Of a stretch of 64,000 nt of DNA, positions 1-9,627 are shown piece by piece. The translations under genes and the position numbers were made by a program. Source of the stretch: DATFQI01 sp963816955 (lineage in GTDB: Bacteria; Actinomycetota; Thermoleophilia; Solirubrobacterales; Solirubrobacteraceae); assembly GCA_963816955.1 (NCBI GenBank), contig CAWFME010000004.1:806001-870000 (forward strand), in the 5' to 3' direction. The notes under the pieces were generated by a model, which worked only from the letters and a program-made list of their open reading frames with translations, did not search any database and was not told the origin of the DNA. Numbering within the stretch: position 1 is the first letter of the stretch; each line of letters begins with the position of its first letter.

Positions 1-287
1 CCGCCGAGGTCCTGCATCTCGGGCCAGAACGTCGCGTGCACGGTGACCTCCTCGCCGCCCGCGTCCTCGAGGACGATCGTGGCGCGGCCGTGGCCGGGGT
101 CGGCGGGGTCGGAACCGGCCGCGCTGCGTGCGGCGGTCAGGACGGTGATGGCCAGCTCGCGCCAGTGCCCGAGGGCGTCCTCGCGCTCCGCGTCGGACAT
201 CTGCTCGAGGTGGTGGCGGTTGCGCTCCGCGAGGGCGGCGACCGCAGCCTCGACGGCGGGCCCGGCCAGCAGGTCGTCGGGTTCCAT
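1..287 (-). CDS. Hypothetical protein, N-terminal part, cut by window edge
   Basis: An ATG on the minus strand at 287 opens a frame that runs off the left edge with 95 codons visible and no stop. It begins MEPDDLLAGPAVEAAVAAL, is rich in Ala, Glu and Asp, looks mostly helical at first and ends in a more beta-like stretch (VTVHATFWPEMQDLG). I do not recognise the family and see no signal peptide, membrane segment or cofactor motif. It is divergent from the MFS gene at 340, so the 52 bases between must hold both promoters. Codon use resembles the neighbours. Confidence 0.55.
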   Translation of the reverse strand, partial: MEPDDLLAGPAVEAAVAALAERNRHHLEQMSDAEREDALGHWRELAITVLTAARSAAGSDPADPGHGRATIVLEDAGGEEVTVHATFWPEMQDLG

Positions 288-339
288 GCGGTCCAGGGTA
301 CGTCGACCGCCGGGGCGGCGCGTGTAGCGTGCTGCCGGG

Positions 340-1548
340 ATGAGCGCCGCCGGCATCGATTCGCGCCGCGCGTGGGGCGTCGTCGGAGCTGCGTTCGCCG
401 CGATGTTCGCGGCGTTCGGGATCGCCTATTCCTACGGAGCGTTCCTCGAGGAGCTGCGCGCGGACTTCGGCGCCGGCCGGGCGCTGGGCGCGGTGTTCTT
501 CTCGCTCACCTCGCTGCTGTACTTCGGCCTCGGATCGCTGAGCGGGGCCGCCATGGACCGCTGGGGCCCGCGTCGCGTGCTGTTCGCGGGCGCGGCCGCG
601 TTCGGGATCGGGCTGGTGGCGACGGCCCGCGCCGGATCGCTGCCCGTCGCGCTCGCCGCCTACGGGCTGGGGGTCGGGATCGGCGTGGCGTGCGCGTACG
701 TGCCGATGGTCGCGCTGGTCGGCGGGTGGTTCGAGGCCCGCCGCACGCTCGCGCTCGGCGTGGCGGTCGCCGGCATCGGCCTCGGCACGCTGACGGTCCC
801 GCCCGCCACGGCCGCGCTGATCGAGTCCGCGGGCTGGCGCGACGCCTACCTCGTGCAGGGGCTGGCGGGCGCTGCGGTGCTCGCCGTCTGCGCGCTGTTC
901 GTGGCGCCCGCGCCGCCGGCCCCGGCCGGCAGCGGCGCGCGTGTGCGGGACGCGACCCGCGACCACAGCTACCGCTGGATCTACGTCTCGGCCGTGCTCG
1001 TGTCGGTGGCGCTGTTCGTGCCCTTCGTGCATCTGCCCGCCTACGCGCAGGAGCGCGGCATCGACCCGGTCCCGGCGGCGGGGCTGATCGGCGCGATCGG
1101 CGTGGCGAGCGTGGTCGGCCGGCTCGCGCTCGGCGCGCTCGCCGGGGCCGCGGGCCTGCTGCGGGTGTTCCAGGGCTGCTACGCGGCGATGGCGCTGAGC
1201 TTCGGCCTCTGGGCGGTGGCGGGTGGCTCGTACGCGGTGATGCTCGCCTTCGCCGCCCTGCTCGGGGTCGGCTACGGCGGTTTCGTGGCGCTCGCGCCGG
1301 CCGTCGTGGCCGCCCGCTTCGGCGTGGCCAACCTCGGTGCCCTGCTCGGGGTGCTCTACACCGGGCCCGGCCTCGGCTCGGCGGTCGGGCCGCCGCTCGC
1401 GGGCGCGGTCGTCGACGCCGCGGGCTACGGGCCGGCGATCGCGGGCTCGCTGATCGTCGGGCTGGCGTCGTTCGCGGCGGTGCTGCGCGTGCGGCTGGCG
1501 CCGCTCGTGCGGACGGGCGATCGAGCCGGTACAGTCCCGGCACGATGA
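340..1548 (+). CDS. MFS transporter, monocarboxylate/oxalate-formate-like
   Basis: A 402-residue protein with about twelve hydrophobic segments, the usual size of a major facilitator permease of the inner membrane. The loop between TM2 and TM3 has the MFS signature region (SGAAMDRWGPRRVLF). The start of TM1 (AWGVVGAAFAAMFAAFGIAYSYG) and the later GPGLGSAVGPPLAG segment resemble the MCT/OFA branch that carries small organic acids. The substrate cannot be read from sequence. The stop overlaps the ATG of a possible leader peptide (1545), which precedes a pyruvate dehydrogenase operon, so export or import of a carboxylate is possible but only inferred from position. Confidence 0.8.
   Translation: MSAAGIDSRRAWGVVGAAFAAMFAAFGIAYSYGAFLEELRADFGAGRALGAVFFSLTSLLYFGLGSLSGAAMDRWGPRRVLFAGAAAFGIGLVATARAGSLPVALAAYGLGVGIGVACAYVPMVALVGGWFEARRTLALGVAVAGIGLGTLTVPPATAALIESAGWRDAYLVQGLAGAAVLAVCALFVAPAPPAPAGSGARVRDATRDHSYRWIYVSAVLVSVALFVPFVHLPAYAQERGIDPVPAAGLIGAIGVASVVGRLALGALAGAAGLLRVFQGCYAAMALSFGLWAVAGGSYAVMLAFAALLGVGYGGFVALAPAVVAARFGVANLGALLGVLYTGPGLGSAVGPPLAGAVVDAAGYGPAIAGSLIVGLASFAAVLRVRLAPLVRTGDRAGTVPAR
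1530..1535 (+). promoter_or_regulatory. Possible -10 element before the leader peptide
   Basis: TACAGT lies 9 bases before the ATG at 1545, inside the end of the MFS gene. A transcript starting some 6-8 bases downstream would begin almost at that ATG, that is, as a leaderless message, which is common in actinobacteria. No convincing -35 box is visible, so this is weak. Confidence 0.25.
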
Positions 1549-1604
1549 CGCGCTCCGGCACCAGCATCTCCTGCGCGATCATCGTCATTGCCACCTCGGC
1601 CTGA
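1545..1604 (+). CDS. Possible Ile/Val-rich leader peptide
   Basis: A 19-codon frame, MTRSGTSISCAIIVIATSA, starts with an ATG that overlaps the MFS stop (ATGA) and ends at a TGA at 1602-1604. Four of five consecutive residues near its end are Ile or Val, as in attenuator peptides of branched-chain amino-acid operons. It is followed by an 89-base non-coding stretch with several possible stems and then by an IlvM-like ACT protein. The match of codon content and downstream gene is suggestive. Chance is not excluded because the frame is short and has no Shine-Dalgarno sequence. Confidence 0.35.
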   Translation: MTRSGTSISCAIIVIATSA

Positions 1605-1693
1605 GCGCTCACGCGCGCTTCAGGCCACGACTGGTCCCTCCGGGGCCGGGCGCGGTGGCGACCGGACCTGGAGTGACCGGAAAGGTCACATTC
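1605..1693 (+). promoter_or_regulatory. Structured leader of the ACT-aceE operon
   Basis: No gene is seen here. Three pairings are visible: GGTCC (1633-1637) with GGACC (1664-1668), CGGT (1653-1656) with ACCG (1661-1664), and GTGACC (1673-1678) with GGTCAC (1684-1689) around a five-base loop. The last hairpin ends 4 bases before the ATG at 1694 and contains the purine-rich GGAAAGG that would be the ribosome binding site. If it forms it should limit translation of the ACT protein. There is no T-tract typical of an intrinsic terminator. Confidence 0.4.
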
Positions 1694-1984
1694 ATGTCCG
1701 CCATCACCGTCGCCCGCACGATTGCTGCTCCGCACGAATCCGCGCGGGCGCGACCACGGCGCTACGCGGTCCGGACGACCGGCTGCGACGACGTGCTCGT
1801 GCGCGCACTCGCGCTGCTGCGCCGCCGCGGCTGCCGGATCGTCGCCGTCGACTTCCACGAGGCCGACCGCCACGGGCCGGGCCGCTTCGACGTCTGCGTC
1901 GACGCGCCGCCGCGCACCGAGCACCGGATCGAGGCGTGGCTGTCCGCGCTCGTCGACGTGGTGGAGGTGCGTTCGTCACAATGA
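1694..1984 (+). CDS. ACT-domain protein like acetolactate synthase small subunit (IlvM type)
   Basis: A 96-residue protein. After a 20-residue basic N-terminus it carries one ACT-like domain (about 24-94). The order VLVRALALLRRRGCRIVAVDF, then FDVCVD, then a C-terminal helix ending ALVDVVEV parallels the IlvM family, in which such a subunit binds and activates or feedback-regulates the ThDP enzyme acetolactate synthase. No catalytic subunit (ilvB/ilvG) is next to it; the following gene, 7 bases on, is aceE, another ThDP enzyme that uses pyruvate. It may be a displaced acetolactate synthase subunit or a regulator of AceE. The ATG at 1694 is preferred because a hairpin-embedded GGAAAGG lies just upstream. 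Confidence 0.6.
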   Translation: MSAITVARTIAAPHESARARPRRYAVRTTGCDDVLVRALALLRRRGCRIVAVDFHEADRHGPGRFDVCVDAPPRTEHRIEAWLSALVDVVEVRSSQ

Positions 1985-1991
1985 ACGTCGG

Positions 1992-4622
1992 ATGGCGGCT
2001 CATGCGGAGGACATCGACCGGCAGGAGACGACCGAGTGGGTCGAGGCGCTCGACTCCGTCGTCGCCCACGACGGCACGGAGCGGGCCGGCGACCTGCTCG
2101 ACCGCGTGCTCGAGCACGCGCGCAGCTCCGGCGCCTACGACGGCCACGTGGCGCCGAGCGCGTACGTCAACACGATCCCGCCCGAGCGCGAGGACCCGTA
2201 CCCCGGCGACCTCGAGGTGGAGCACCGCATCCGCGCCATCATCCGCTGGAACGCCATGGCCACGGTGCTGCGCGCCAACGCGGAGTCCTCCGAGCTGGGC
2301 GGGCACATCGCCTCCTACCAGTCGGCGGCGACGCTCTACGAGGTCGGCTTCCACCACTTCTGGCACGCGCCGTCGGAGGAGCACGGGGGCGACCTCGTCT
2401 ACATGCAGGGCCACTCCTCGCCCGGCGTCTACGCGCGCGCCTTCCTGGAGGGCCGCCTCTCCGAGGAGGACCTGCTCGGCTTCCGCCAGGAGGTCTCCAA
2501 GGGCGGGCTGAGCTCCTACCCGCACCCGTGGCTGATGCCGGACTTCTGGCAGTTCCCGACCGTCTCGATGGGCCTCGGGCCGATCATGGCGATCTACCAG
2601 GCTCGCTTCATGAAGTACCTGACCGGCCGCGGCATCGCCGACACGACCGGTCGCAAGGTGTGGGCGTTCCTGGGCGACGGCGAGACCGACGAGCCGGAGT
2701 CGCTGGGCGCGATCTCGCTCGCCGGCCACCAGAACCTCGACAACCTCGTCTTCGTCGTCAACTGCAACCTGCAGCGGCTCGACGGGCCCGTGCGCGGCAA
2801 CGGCAAGATCATCAACGAGCTCGAGACGGTGTTCCGGGGCGCGGGCTGGAACGTGCTCAAGGTGATCTGGGGCAACAAGTGGGACCCGCTGCTGAAGGCC
2901 GACCACGACGGGCTGCTCAAGCGCCGAATGGACGAGTGCGTCGACGGCGAGTACCAGACGTTCAAGTCGCGCGACGGCGCCTACGTGCGCGAGAACTTCT
3001 TCGGCGCCTACCCCGAGCTGGCCAAGCGCGTCGAGGACTGGTCCGACGCGGAGATCTGGGGCCTCAACCGCGGCGGCCACGACCCGACGAAGGTCTACGC
3101 GGCCTACGCCGAGGCGGCGCGCTCCGACGGCGCGCCGACGGTGATCCTGGCCAAGACGGTCAAGGGCTACGGCATGGGCGCGGCCGGCGAGGGCCAGAAC
3201 ATCACCCACCAGCAGAAGAAGATGACCGACGAGGCGCTGTACGCCTTCCGGGACCGCTTCGGGCTGGAGCTGACCGACGAGCAGATCGCCAAGAAGGCCT
3301 TCTACAAGCCGGCCGAGGACTCGCCCGAGATGGCGTACCTGCGCGAGCGCCGCGAGGCGCTGGGCGGCGGCCTGCCGGTGCGCCGGCGGCGCGCGCCCGA
3401 GTCGCTGCCGGTGCCGGAGCTGTCGGCGTTCAAGACGCAGCTCGAGGGCACCGCCGAGCGCGAGATCTCCACGACGATGGCGTTCGTGCGCATCCTCTCG
3501 ACGCTCGTGCGCGACAAGCAGATCGGCAAGCACGTCGTGCCGATCGTGCCCGACGAGTCGCGCACGTTCGGCATGGAGGGCATGTTCCGCCAGCTCGGGA
3601 TCTTCAGCCAGGTCGGCCAGCTCTACCGGCCCGAGGACTCCGAGCAGCTGATGTTCTACAAGGAGGACAAGAAGGGCCAGATCCTCCAGGAGGGCATCAA
3701 CGAGGCGGGCGCCTTCTCGTCCTGGATCGCGTCGGGCACGTCGTACTCCAACCACGGCGTCCAGACCGTCCCGTTCTACATCTACTACTCGATGTTCGGC
3801 TTCCAGCGGGTCGGCGACCTCGCCTGGGCGGCCGGCGACAACCGCACGCGCGGGTTCCTGCTCGGCGGCACGGCCGGGAGGACGACGCTCAACGGCGAGG
3901 GCCTGCAGCACGAGGACGGCCACTCGCACCTGCTCTCCTCGACGATCCCGAACTGCGTCTCCTACGACCCGACCTACGCCTACGAGGTCGCGGTGATCGT
4001 GCGCGAGGGCCTGCGCCGGATGGTCGGCGAGCAGGAGGACGTCTTCTACTACCTGACGCTGATGAACGAGAACTACCCGCACCCGGAGATGCCGGAGGGC
4101 GCGGAGGAGGGGATCCTCAAGGGGATCCACCGGATCGCGGGCGACGGGAAGGGCGCCGTCCAGCTGCTCGGCTCGGGCACGATCCTGCGCGAGGTGGAGG
4201 CGGCAGCCCGCCTGCTGTCCGATGACTGGGGCGTCGAGGCCGACGTCTACAGCGTCACGAGCTTCACCGAGCTCGCGCGCGAGGGCATGGGCGCCGAGCG
4301 CTGGTCGCTCCTGCACCCCGGCGAGGACCCGCACGAGTCATACGTGGCGAGCGTGCTCTCCGACAAGCCGGCCGTGGCGGCGACGGACTACATGCGCACG
4401 TTCGCGGAGCAGATCCGCCCCTACGTGCCCGGCGGCTACACCGTGCTCGGCACGGACGGCTACGGCCGCAGCGACTGGCGCCGCTCGCTGCGCGAGTTCT
4501 TCGAGGTCGACCGCCGCTACGTGACGCTGGCGGCGCTGCGCTCGATCTCGCCCGACAAGGCTGCCGAGGCCGTCGCGAAGTACGAGATCGACGCGGACGC
4601 GGAGGCACCGTGGCGGAGGTAG
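1992..4622 (+). CDS. aceE: Pyruvate dehydrogenase E1 component, homodimeric type
   Basis: An 876-residue protein, close to the usual 880-900 of AceE. It decarboxylates pyruvate with ThDP and reductively acetylates the lipoyl groups of E2. The ThDP motif is present as GDG at residues 228-230 and NCN at 257-259. The N-terminal part contains the AceE-specific SYQSAATLYEVGFHHFW and the E1 hallmark HPHPWLMPDFWQFPT region, and the C-terminal half the transketolase-like domain. The start ATG at 1992 gives MAAHAEDIDRQE, a normal AceE N-terminus. It is followed by aceF and a lipoylated E3, so the whole complex is encoded as one operon. The frame is intact. Confidence 0.96.
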   Translation: MAAHAEDIDRQETTEWVEALDSVVAHDGTERAGDLLDRVLEHARSSGAYDGHVAPSAYVNTIPPEREDPYPGDLEVEHRIRAIIRWNAMATVLRANAESSELGGHIASYQSAATLYEVGFHHFWHAPSEEHGGDLVYMQGHSSPGVYARAFLEGRLSEEDLLGFRQEVSKGGLSSYPHPWLMPDFWQFPTVSMGLGPIMAIYQARFMKYLTGRGIADTTGRKVWAFLGDGETDEPESLGAISLAGHQNLDNLVFVVNCNLQRLDGPVRGNGKIINELETVFRGAGWNVLKVIWGNKWDPLLKADHDGLLKRRMDECVDGEYQTFKSRDGAYVRENFFGAYPELAKRVEDWSDAEIWGLNRGGHDPTKVYAAYAEAARSDGAPTVILAKTVKGYGMGAAGEGQNITHQQKKMTDEALYAFRDRFGLELTDEQIAKKAFYKPAEDSPEMAYLRERREALGGGLPVRRRRAPESLPVPELSAFKTQLEGTAEREISTTMAFVRILSTLVRDKQIGKHVVPIVPDESRTFGMEGMFRQLGIFSQVGQLYRPEDSEQLMFYKEDKKGQILQEGINEAGAFSSWIASGTSYSNHGVQTVPFYIYYSMFGFQRVGDLAWAAGDNRTRGFLLGGTAGRTTLNGEGLQHEDGHSHLLSSTIPNCVSYDPTYAYEVAVIVREGLRRMVGEQEDVFYYLTLMNENYPHPEMPEGAEEGILKGIHRIAGDGKGAVQLLGSGTILREVEAAARLLSDDWGVEADVYSVTSFTELAREGMGAERWSLLHPGEDPHESYVASVLSDKPAVAATDYMRTFAEQIRPYVPGGYTVLGTDGYGRSDWRRSLREFFEVDRRYVTLAALRSISPDKAAEAVAKYEIDADAEAPWRR

Positions 4623-4628
4623 CAGCGC

Positions 4629-4778
4629 GGATTCACCGGTTCCCGCGGCACCTCGCCGCCGTGGCCCTTCGCCAGGAGCCACCGGCCGCGACCCAGGTGG
4701 CCCACCACATGAGTCCGCGGCCGGCGGCCCCTGACTCGACCCACGACGACGAGGCATCCACGGATGACCGGTGAATCC
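4629..4778 (+). repeat. Inverted repeat family A, copy 1, in the aceE-aceF junction
   Basis: Arms GGATTCACCGGT (4629-4640) and ACCGGTGAATCC (4767-4778) are perfect reverse complements. The left arm is followed by TCCCG and the right arm is preceded by TCCACGGATG, exactly as in the copy at 60844. Between the arms lies a nested 9-bp pair, CCGGCCGCG (4682-4690) with CGCGGCCGG (4716-4724), and inside that GTGG/CCAC. The aceF ATG (4764) sits 3 bases before the right arm, so the outer stem would cover codons 2-5. Apart from this structure the 141-base gap between aceE and aceF holds no gene. Confidence 0.7.
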
Positions 4779-6031
4779 ACGCTGAAGGAAGTTGCCGTCC
4801 CCGACATCGGGGACTTCGACGAGGTACCGGTGATCGAGGTTCTGGTCTCCGCGGGCGACACCGTCGCCGAGGAGGATCCGCTCGTCACGCTCGAGTCCGA
4901 CAAGGCCACGATGGACGTGCCCGCCCCGTTCGCGGGCGTGGTGCAGGAGCTCAAGGTCAACGTCGGCGACAAGGTCTCCCAGGGCACCGCGCTGCTGCTG
5001 ATCGAGGTCGGCGGCGGCGACAACGGCGCCGCTCCGGCGGAGGAGCCGAAGGAGGCCAAGGAGCCCGGCAAGTCCGGCGCGGCCGAGACCGCCGTGGAGG
5101 CGGAGGCCCAGGCCGAGACCGAGCCGGCGCCCGAGCCCTCCGAGTCGCCCGAGCCCGCGTCCGACGGCGACGCGCCGCCCTACGCCAGCCCCGCGGTGCG
5201 CCGGCTGGCGCGCGAGAAGGGCGTCGACCTGGCTTCGATCGAGGGCTCCGGCCGCAAGGGCCGGATCACCAAGGAGGACGTGGAGCGCGGGCCGTCCGCC
5301 GCGCCGCAGGGCGCGCCGTCCAAGGGCGCTCCGGCCGACGCCGGCGAGCGCACGGAGCGCGTCGAGCTCTCGCGGATCAAGAAGATCTCCGGCCCGAACC
5401 TGGTCAAGAGCTGGACGACGATCCCGCACGTCACCCAGCACGACGAGGCCGACATCACCGAGCTCGAGGCGTTCCGCAAGGACGTCAACGCGTCCCAGAA
5501 GGACGTCAAGGTCACGATGGTCGCGCTGCTCGTGAAGGCGTGCGTGAGCTCGCTGCAGGCCTATCCGGAGGTCAACTCCTCGCTCGACGAGGGCGGCGAG
5601 CACCTGATCCTCAAGAACTACTGGAACATCGGCTTCGCGGCCGATACGCCGCAGGGCCTCGTCGTCCCGGTCATCAAGGACGCCGACCGCAAGGGCATCT
5701 TCGAGATCGCGGGCGATCTGACCCGGCTCTCGGGCGCGGCGCGCGAGGGCAAGCTGAAGATGGGCGACATGCAGGACGCGACGTTCACGATCTCCTCGCT
5801 CGGCGGCATCGGCGGCACCTTCTTCACGCCGATCATCAACCCGCCGCAGGTCGCGATCCTCGGCGCCTCGCGCTCGGCGATGAAGCCGATCTGGGACGGG
5901 AGCGAGTTCCGGCCGCGGCTGATCCTGCCGCTCTCGCTCTCCTACGACCACCGCGTCGTCGACGGCGCGCTCGCCGCGCGCTTCACGACGCACCTCGCGG
6001 GCGTGCTCGCCGACATGCGGCGGGCCCTGCT

Positions 6032-6035
<4 letters not shown>
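4764..6035 (+). CDS. aceF: Pyruvate dehydrogenase E2, dihydrolipoamide acetyltransferase
   Basis: A 423-residue E2 that moves the acetyl group from its lipoyl arm to CoA and forms the core of the complex. One lipoyl domain is at about 8-85 with the modified Lys47 in ESDKATM. An Ala/Pro/Glu linker follows, then a peripheral subunit-binding domain (about 138-175, YASPAVRRLAREKG...GRITKEDV) and the catalytic domain with DHRVVDG (His396, Asp400). The first codons M-T-G-E-S come from the family A repeat, upstream of the conserved lipoyl start. The stop overlaps the GTG of the E3 gene, indicating coupled translation. Confidence 0.95.
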
Positions 6036-7747
<1,712 letters not shown>

Positions 7748-7838
7748 ACCCGGCCACGAGCCCCGAACATTCCGGCAGCCACGACCCGACTCCACCGGCG
7801 ATGTCCGGTTCTCGCGCCGGGCCTACTAGCCTGATACC

Positions 7839-8268
7839 ATGGCTGAAGCCCCGGTCTGGGAGCCGGTCGTCGCCTACGACCGCTCGTTCGACGCCCGCTA
7901 CGGGCTCGAGATCCTCGAGCACGACGCCGAGGCGCGTCGAGCTGCGCGGCCGCATCTCCGTGCGCGACGAGCTGCTCACGGAGCACGGCATCGTCCACGG
8001 CGGCATCTTCGCCGCGGCGGCGGAGGCGATCGCCTCGACCGGCACCGCGCTGGAGGTGATGGTCGACGGCTACGCGGCGATGGGGCTCTCCAACGACACG
8101 ACCGTGCTCGCCGACGTCCGCGAGGGCACGATCCACGCGCATGCGCGCGCCGTCAGCCGCGGCGAGCGCGAGTGGGTCTGGACCGTCGACGCGACGGGCG
8201 ACGGCGGCGCGCCCGTGGCGCACTCGCGCGTGACGGTCGCCGTGCGGCCGCTGCGGAGGCCGCGGTGA
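7839..8268 (+). CDS. PaaI-type hotdog thioesterase, interrupted by one frameshift
   Basis: The N-terminal 31 residues from ATG 7839 (MAEAPVWEPVVAYDRSF...LEILEHDAEA) and the rest in another frame (VELRGRISVRDELLTEHGIVHGG) join into one hotdog-fold acyl-CoA thioesterase of about 142 residues. The break is near 7935; removing one base there restores the frame. The helix after HGGIFAAAAEAIAST is the typical PaaI/YbgC-like active region. It would hydrolyse an acyl- or aryl-CoA in the cytoplasm; the substrate is unknown. Its stop overlaps the GTG of the ferredoxin reductase gene. Confidence 0.75.
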
Positions 8269-9596
8269 CGCACCGCGCCGCCGTCATCGGGGCCGGCCCC
8301 GCCGGCTTCTATCTCACCGACCAGCTGCTCGTGGCGGGCTGGGAGGTCGACCTCTACGACGCGCTGCCGACGCCGTTCGGCCTCGTCCGCTCGGGCGTCG
8401 CGCCCGACCACCCGAAGCTCAAGTCGGTCACGCGCATCTACGAGAAGACCGCGACCAAGCCGGGCTTCCGCTTCTTCGGCGGCGTCGAGCTCGGCCGGGA
8501 CGTCACGCGCGAGGAGCTGCTCGAGCGCTACCACGCCGTCGTCTACGCGATCGGAACGGCAGACGACAACCGGCTCGGGATCCCCGGCGAGGACCGCCCG
8601 GGCTCGCACTCGGCCACGGAGTTCGTCGCCTGGTACAACGGCCACCCGGAGTACGCGGGCCACCAGTTCGACCTCTCGGGCGGCCGCGCGGTCGTGATCG
8701 GCAACGGCAACGTGGCGATCGACGTCGCCCGCATGCTCGTGCTCGACCCGTCCGAGCTGGCGCCGACCGACACCGCCGACCACGCGCTCGACCACTTCGG
8801 CCGCTCCACGGTCGACGAGGTGATCCTGCTCGGCCGCCGCGGGCCCGCCCAGGCCGCCTTCACCAACCCCGAGGTCCGCGAGCTCGGCGAGCTCGCGCGC
8901 GCGGACGTCGTCTGCGACCCGCAGCAGGTCGCGGAGGCCACGGAGCCCGGCACGCCGACCCAGCAGCGCAACGTGGAGATGTTCCGCGACTACGCGGCGC
9001 GCGAGCCGCAGGGCAAGACGCACCGGATCGAGCTGCGCTTCCTGCGCTCGCCGCTCGAGATCCTCGGCGAGGGCGAGGACGGGCCCGTCACCGGCGTGCG
9101 CGTCTCCGTCAACCGGCTCGAGGACGGCCGCGCCGTGCCCACGGGCGAGGAGGAGGTCATCGAGTGCGGGCTCGTGCTGCGCTCGATCGGCTACCGCGGG
9201 CGCCCGCTGGAGGGGCTGCCGTGGGACTCCAAGCGCGGGCTGATCGCCAACGAGGGCGGCCGCGTCGGCCGCGGCGAGTACTGCGTGGGCTGGATCAAGC
9301 GCGGCCCGTCCGGCGTGATCGGCACCAACAAGAAGGACGCCGCCGACACCGTCGCCCGCATCCTCGAGGACGAGCAGGCCGGCGCGCTCGGGACCCCCGC
9401 CGACGCCGACCCGGACGCCGTCGCCGCCTGGCTCGCCGAGCGCGTGCCCGACGCGATCACCTGGGAGGGCTGGCAGGCGATCGACGCGGCGGAGCGAGCC
9501 GCGGGCGAGGCCCAGGGCCGCCCGCGGGTGAAGCTCGTCACGCTGGCCGAGCTGCGCGAGGCCGGCCGCCTCACGCCTGCATCGAGCGGTGGATAA
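8265..9596 (+). CDS. fprA: Ferredoxin/adrenodoxin-type NADP+ reductase (FprA-like)
   Basis: A 443-residue flavoprotein that transfers electrons between NADPH and ferredoxin. The N-terminal FAD motif is GAGPAGFYLTDQLL, and the PTPFGLVRSGVAPDHPKLK segment is characteristic of the FprA/adrenodoxin reductase family. The NADP-binding region GNGNVAIDVARML follows, then GRRGPAQAAFTNPE. The late GWIKRGPSGVIGTNK motif is also family-typical. Length matches the family (about 450). No ferredoxin or P450 gene is adjacent, so the partner is unknown. The TAA stop lies inside the left arm of an inverted repeat. Confidence 0.93.
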   Translation: MTHRAAVIGAGPAGFYLTDQLLVAGWEVDLYDALPTPFGLVRSGVAPDHPKLKSVTRIYEKTATKPGFRFFGGVELGRDVTREELLERYHAVVYAIGTADDNRLGIPGEDRPGSHSATEFVAWYNGHPEYAGHQFDLSGGRAVVIGNGNVAIDVARMLVLDPSELAPTDTADHALDHFGRSTVDEVILLGRRGPAQAAFTNPEVRELGELARADVVCDPQQVAEATEPGTPTQQRNVEMFRDYAAREPQGKTHRIELRFLRSPLEILGEGEDGPVTGVRVSVNRLEDGRAVPTGEEEVIECGLVLRSIGYRGRPLEGLPWDSKRGLIANEGGRVGRGEYCVGWIKRGPSGVIGTNKKDAADTVARILEDEQAGALGTPADADPDAVAAWLAERVPDAITWEGWQAIDAAERAAGEAQGRPRVKLVTLAELREAGRLTPASSGG

Positions 9597-9627
9597 CTCG
9601 GTCTCAGCCCGACTTATCCACCGCTCG
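9583..9627. repeat. Inverted repeat family B, copy 1, between convergent genes
   Basis: Perfect 14-base arms CGAGCGGTGGATAA (9583-9596) and TTATCCACCGCTCG (9614-9627) with a 17-base loop. The left arm includes the stop codon of the ferredoxin reductase gene; the stop of the minus-strand esterase lies in the loop. A second copy with the same 12-base core is at 35336. There is no T-tract, so it may be a REP-like element or a bidirectional terminator. Confidence 0.75.

Noticed and set aside
506..1924. Long minus-strand open frame across the MFS gene and the operon leader
   Set aside because: The product is Arg/Pro/Ser-rich low complexity; only a 25-residue stretch (VAMTMIAQEMLVPERVIVPG) looks protein-like and nothing supports it.
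4260..4275. Additional family A copy inside aceE (TTCACCGAG)
   Set aside because: No matching right arm or flank exists; it is ordinary coding sequence.
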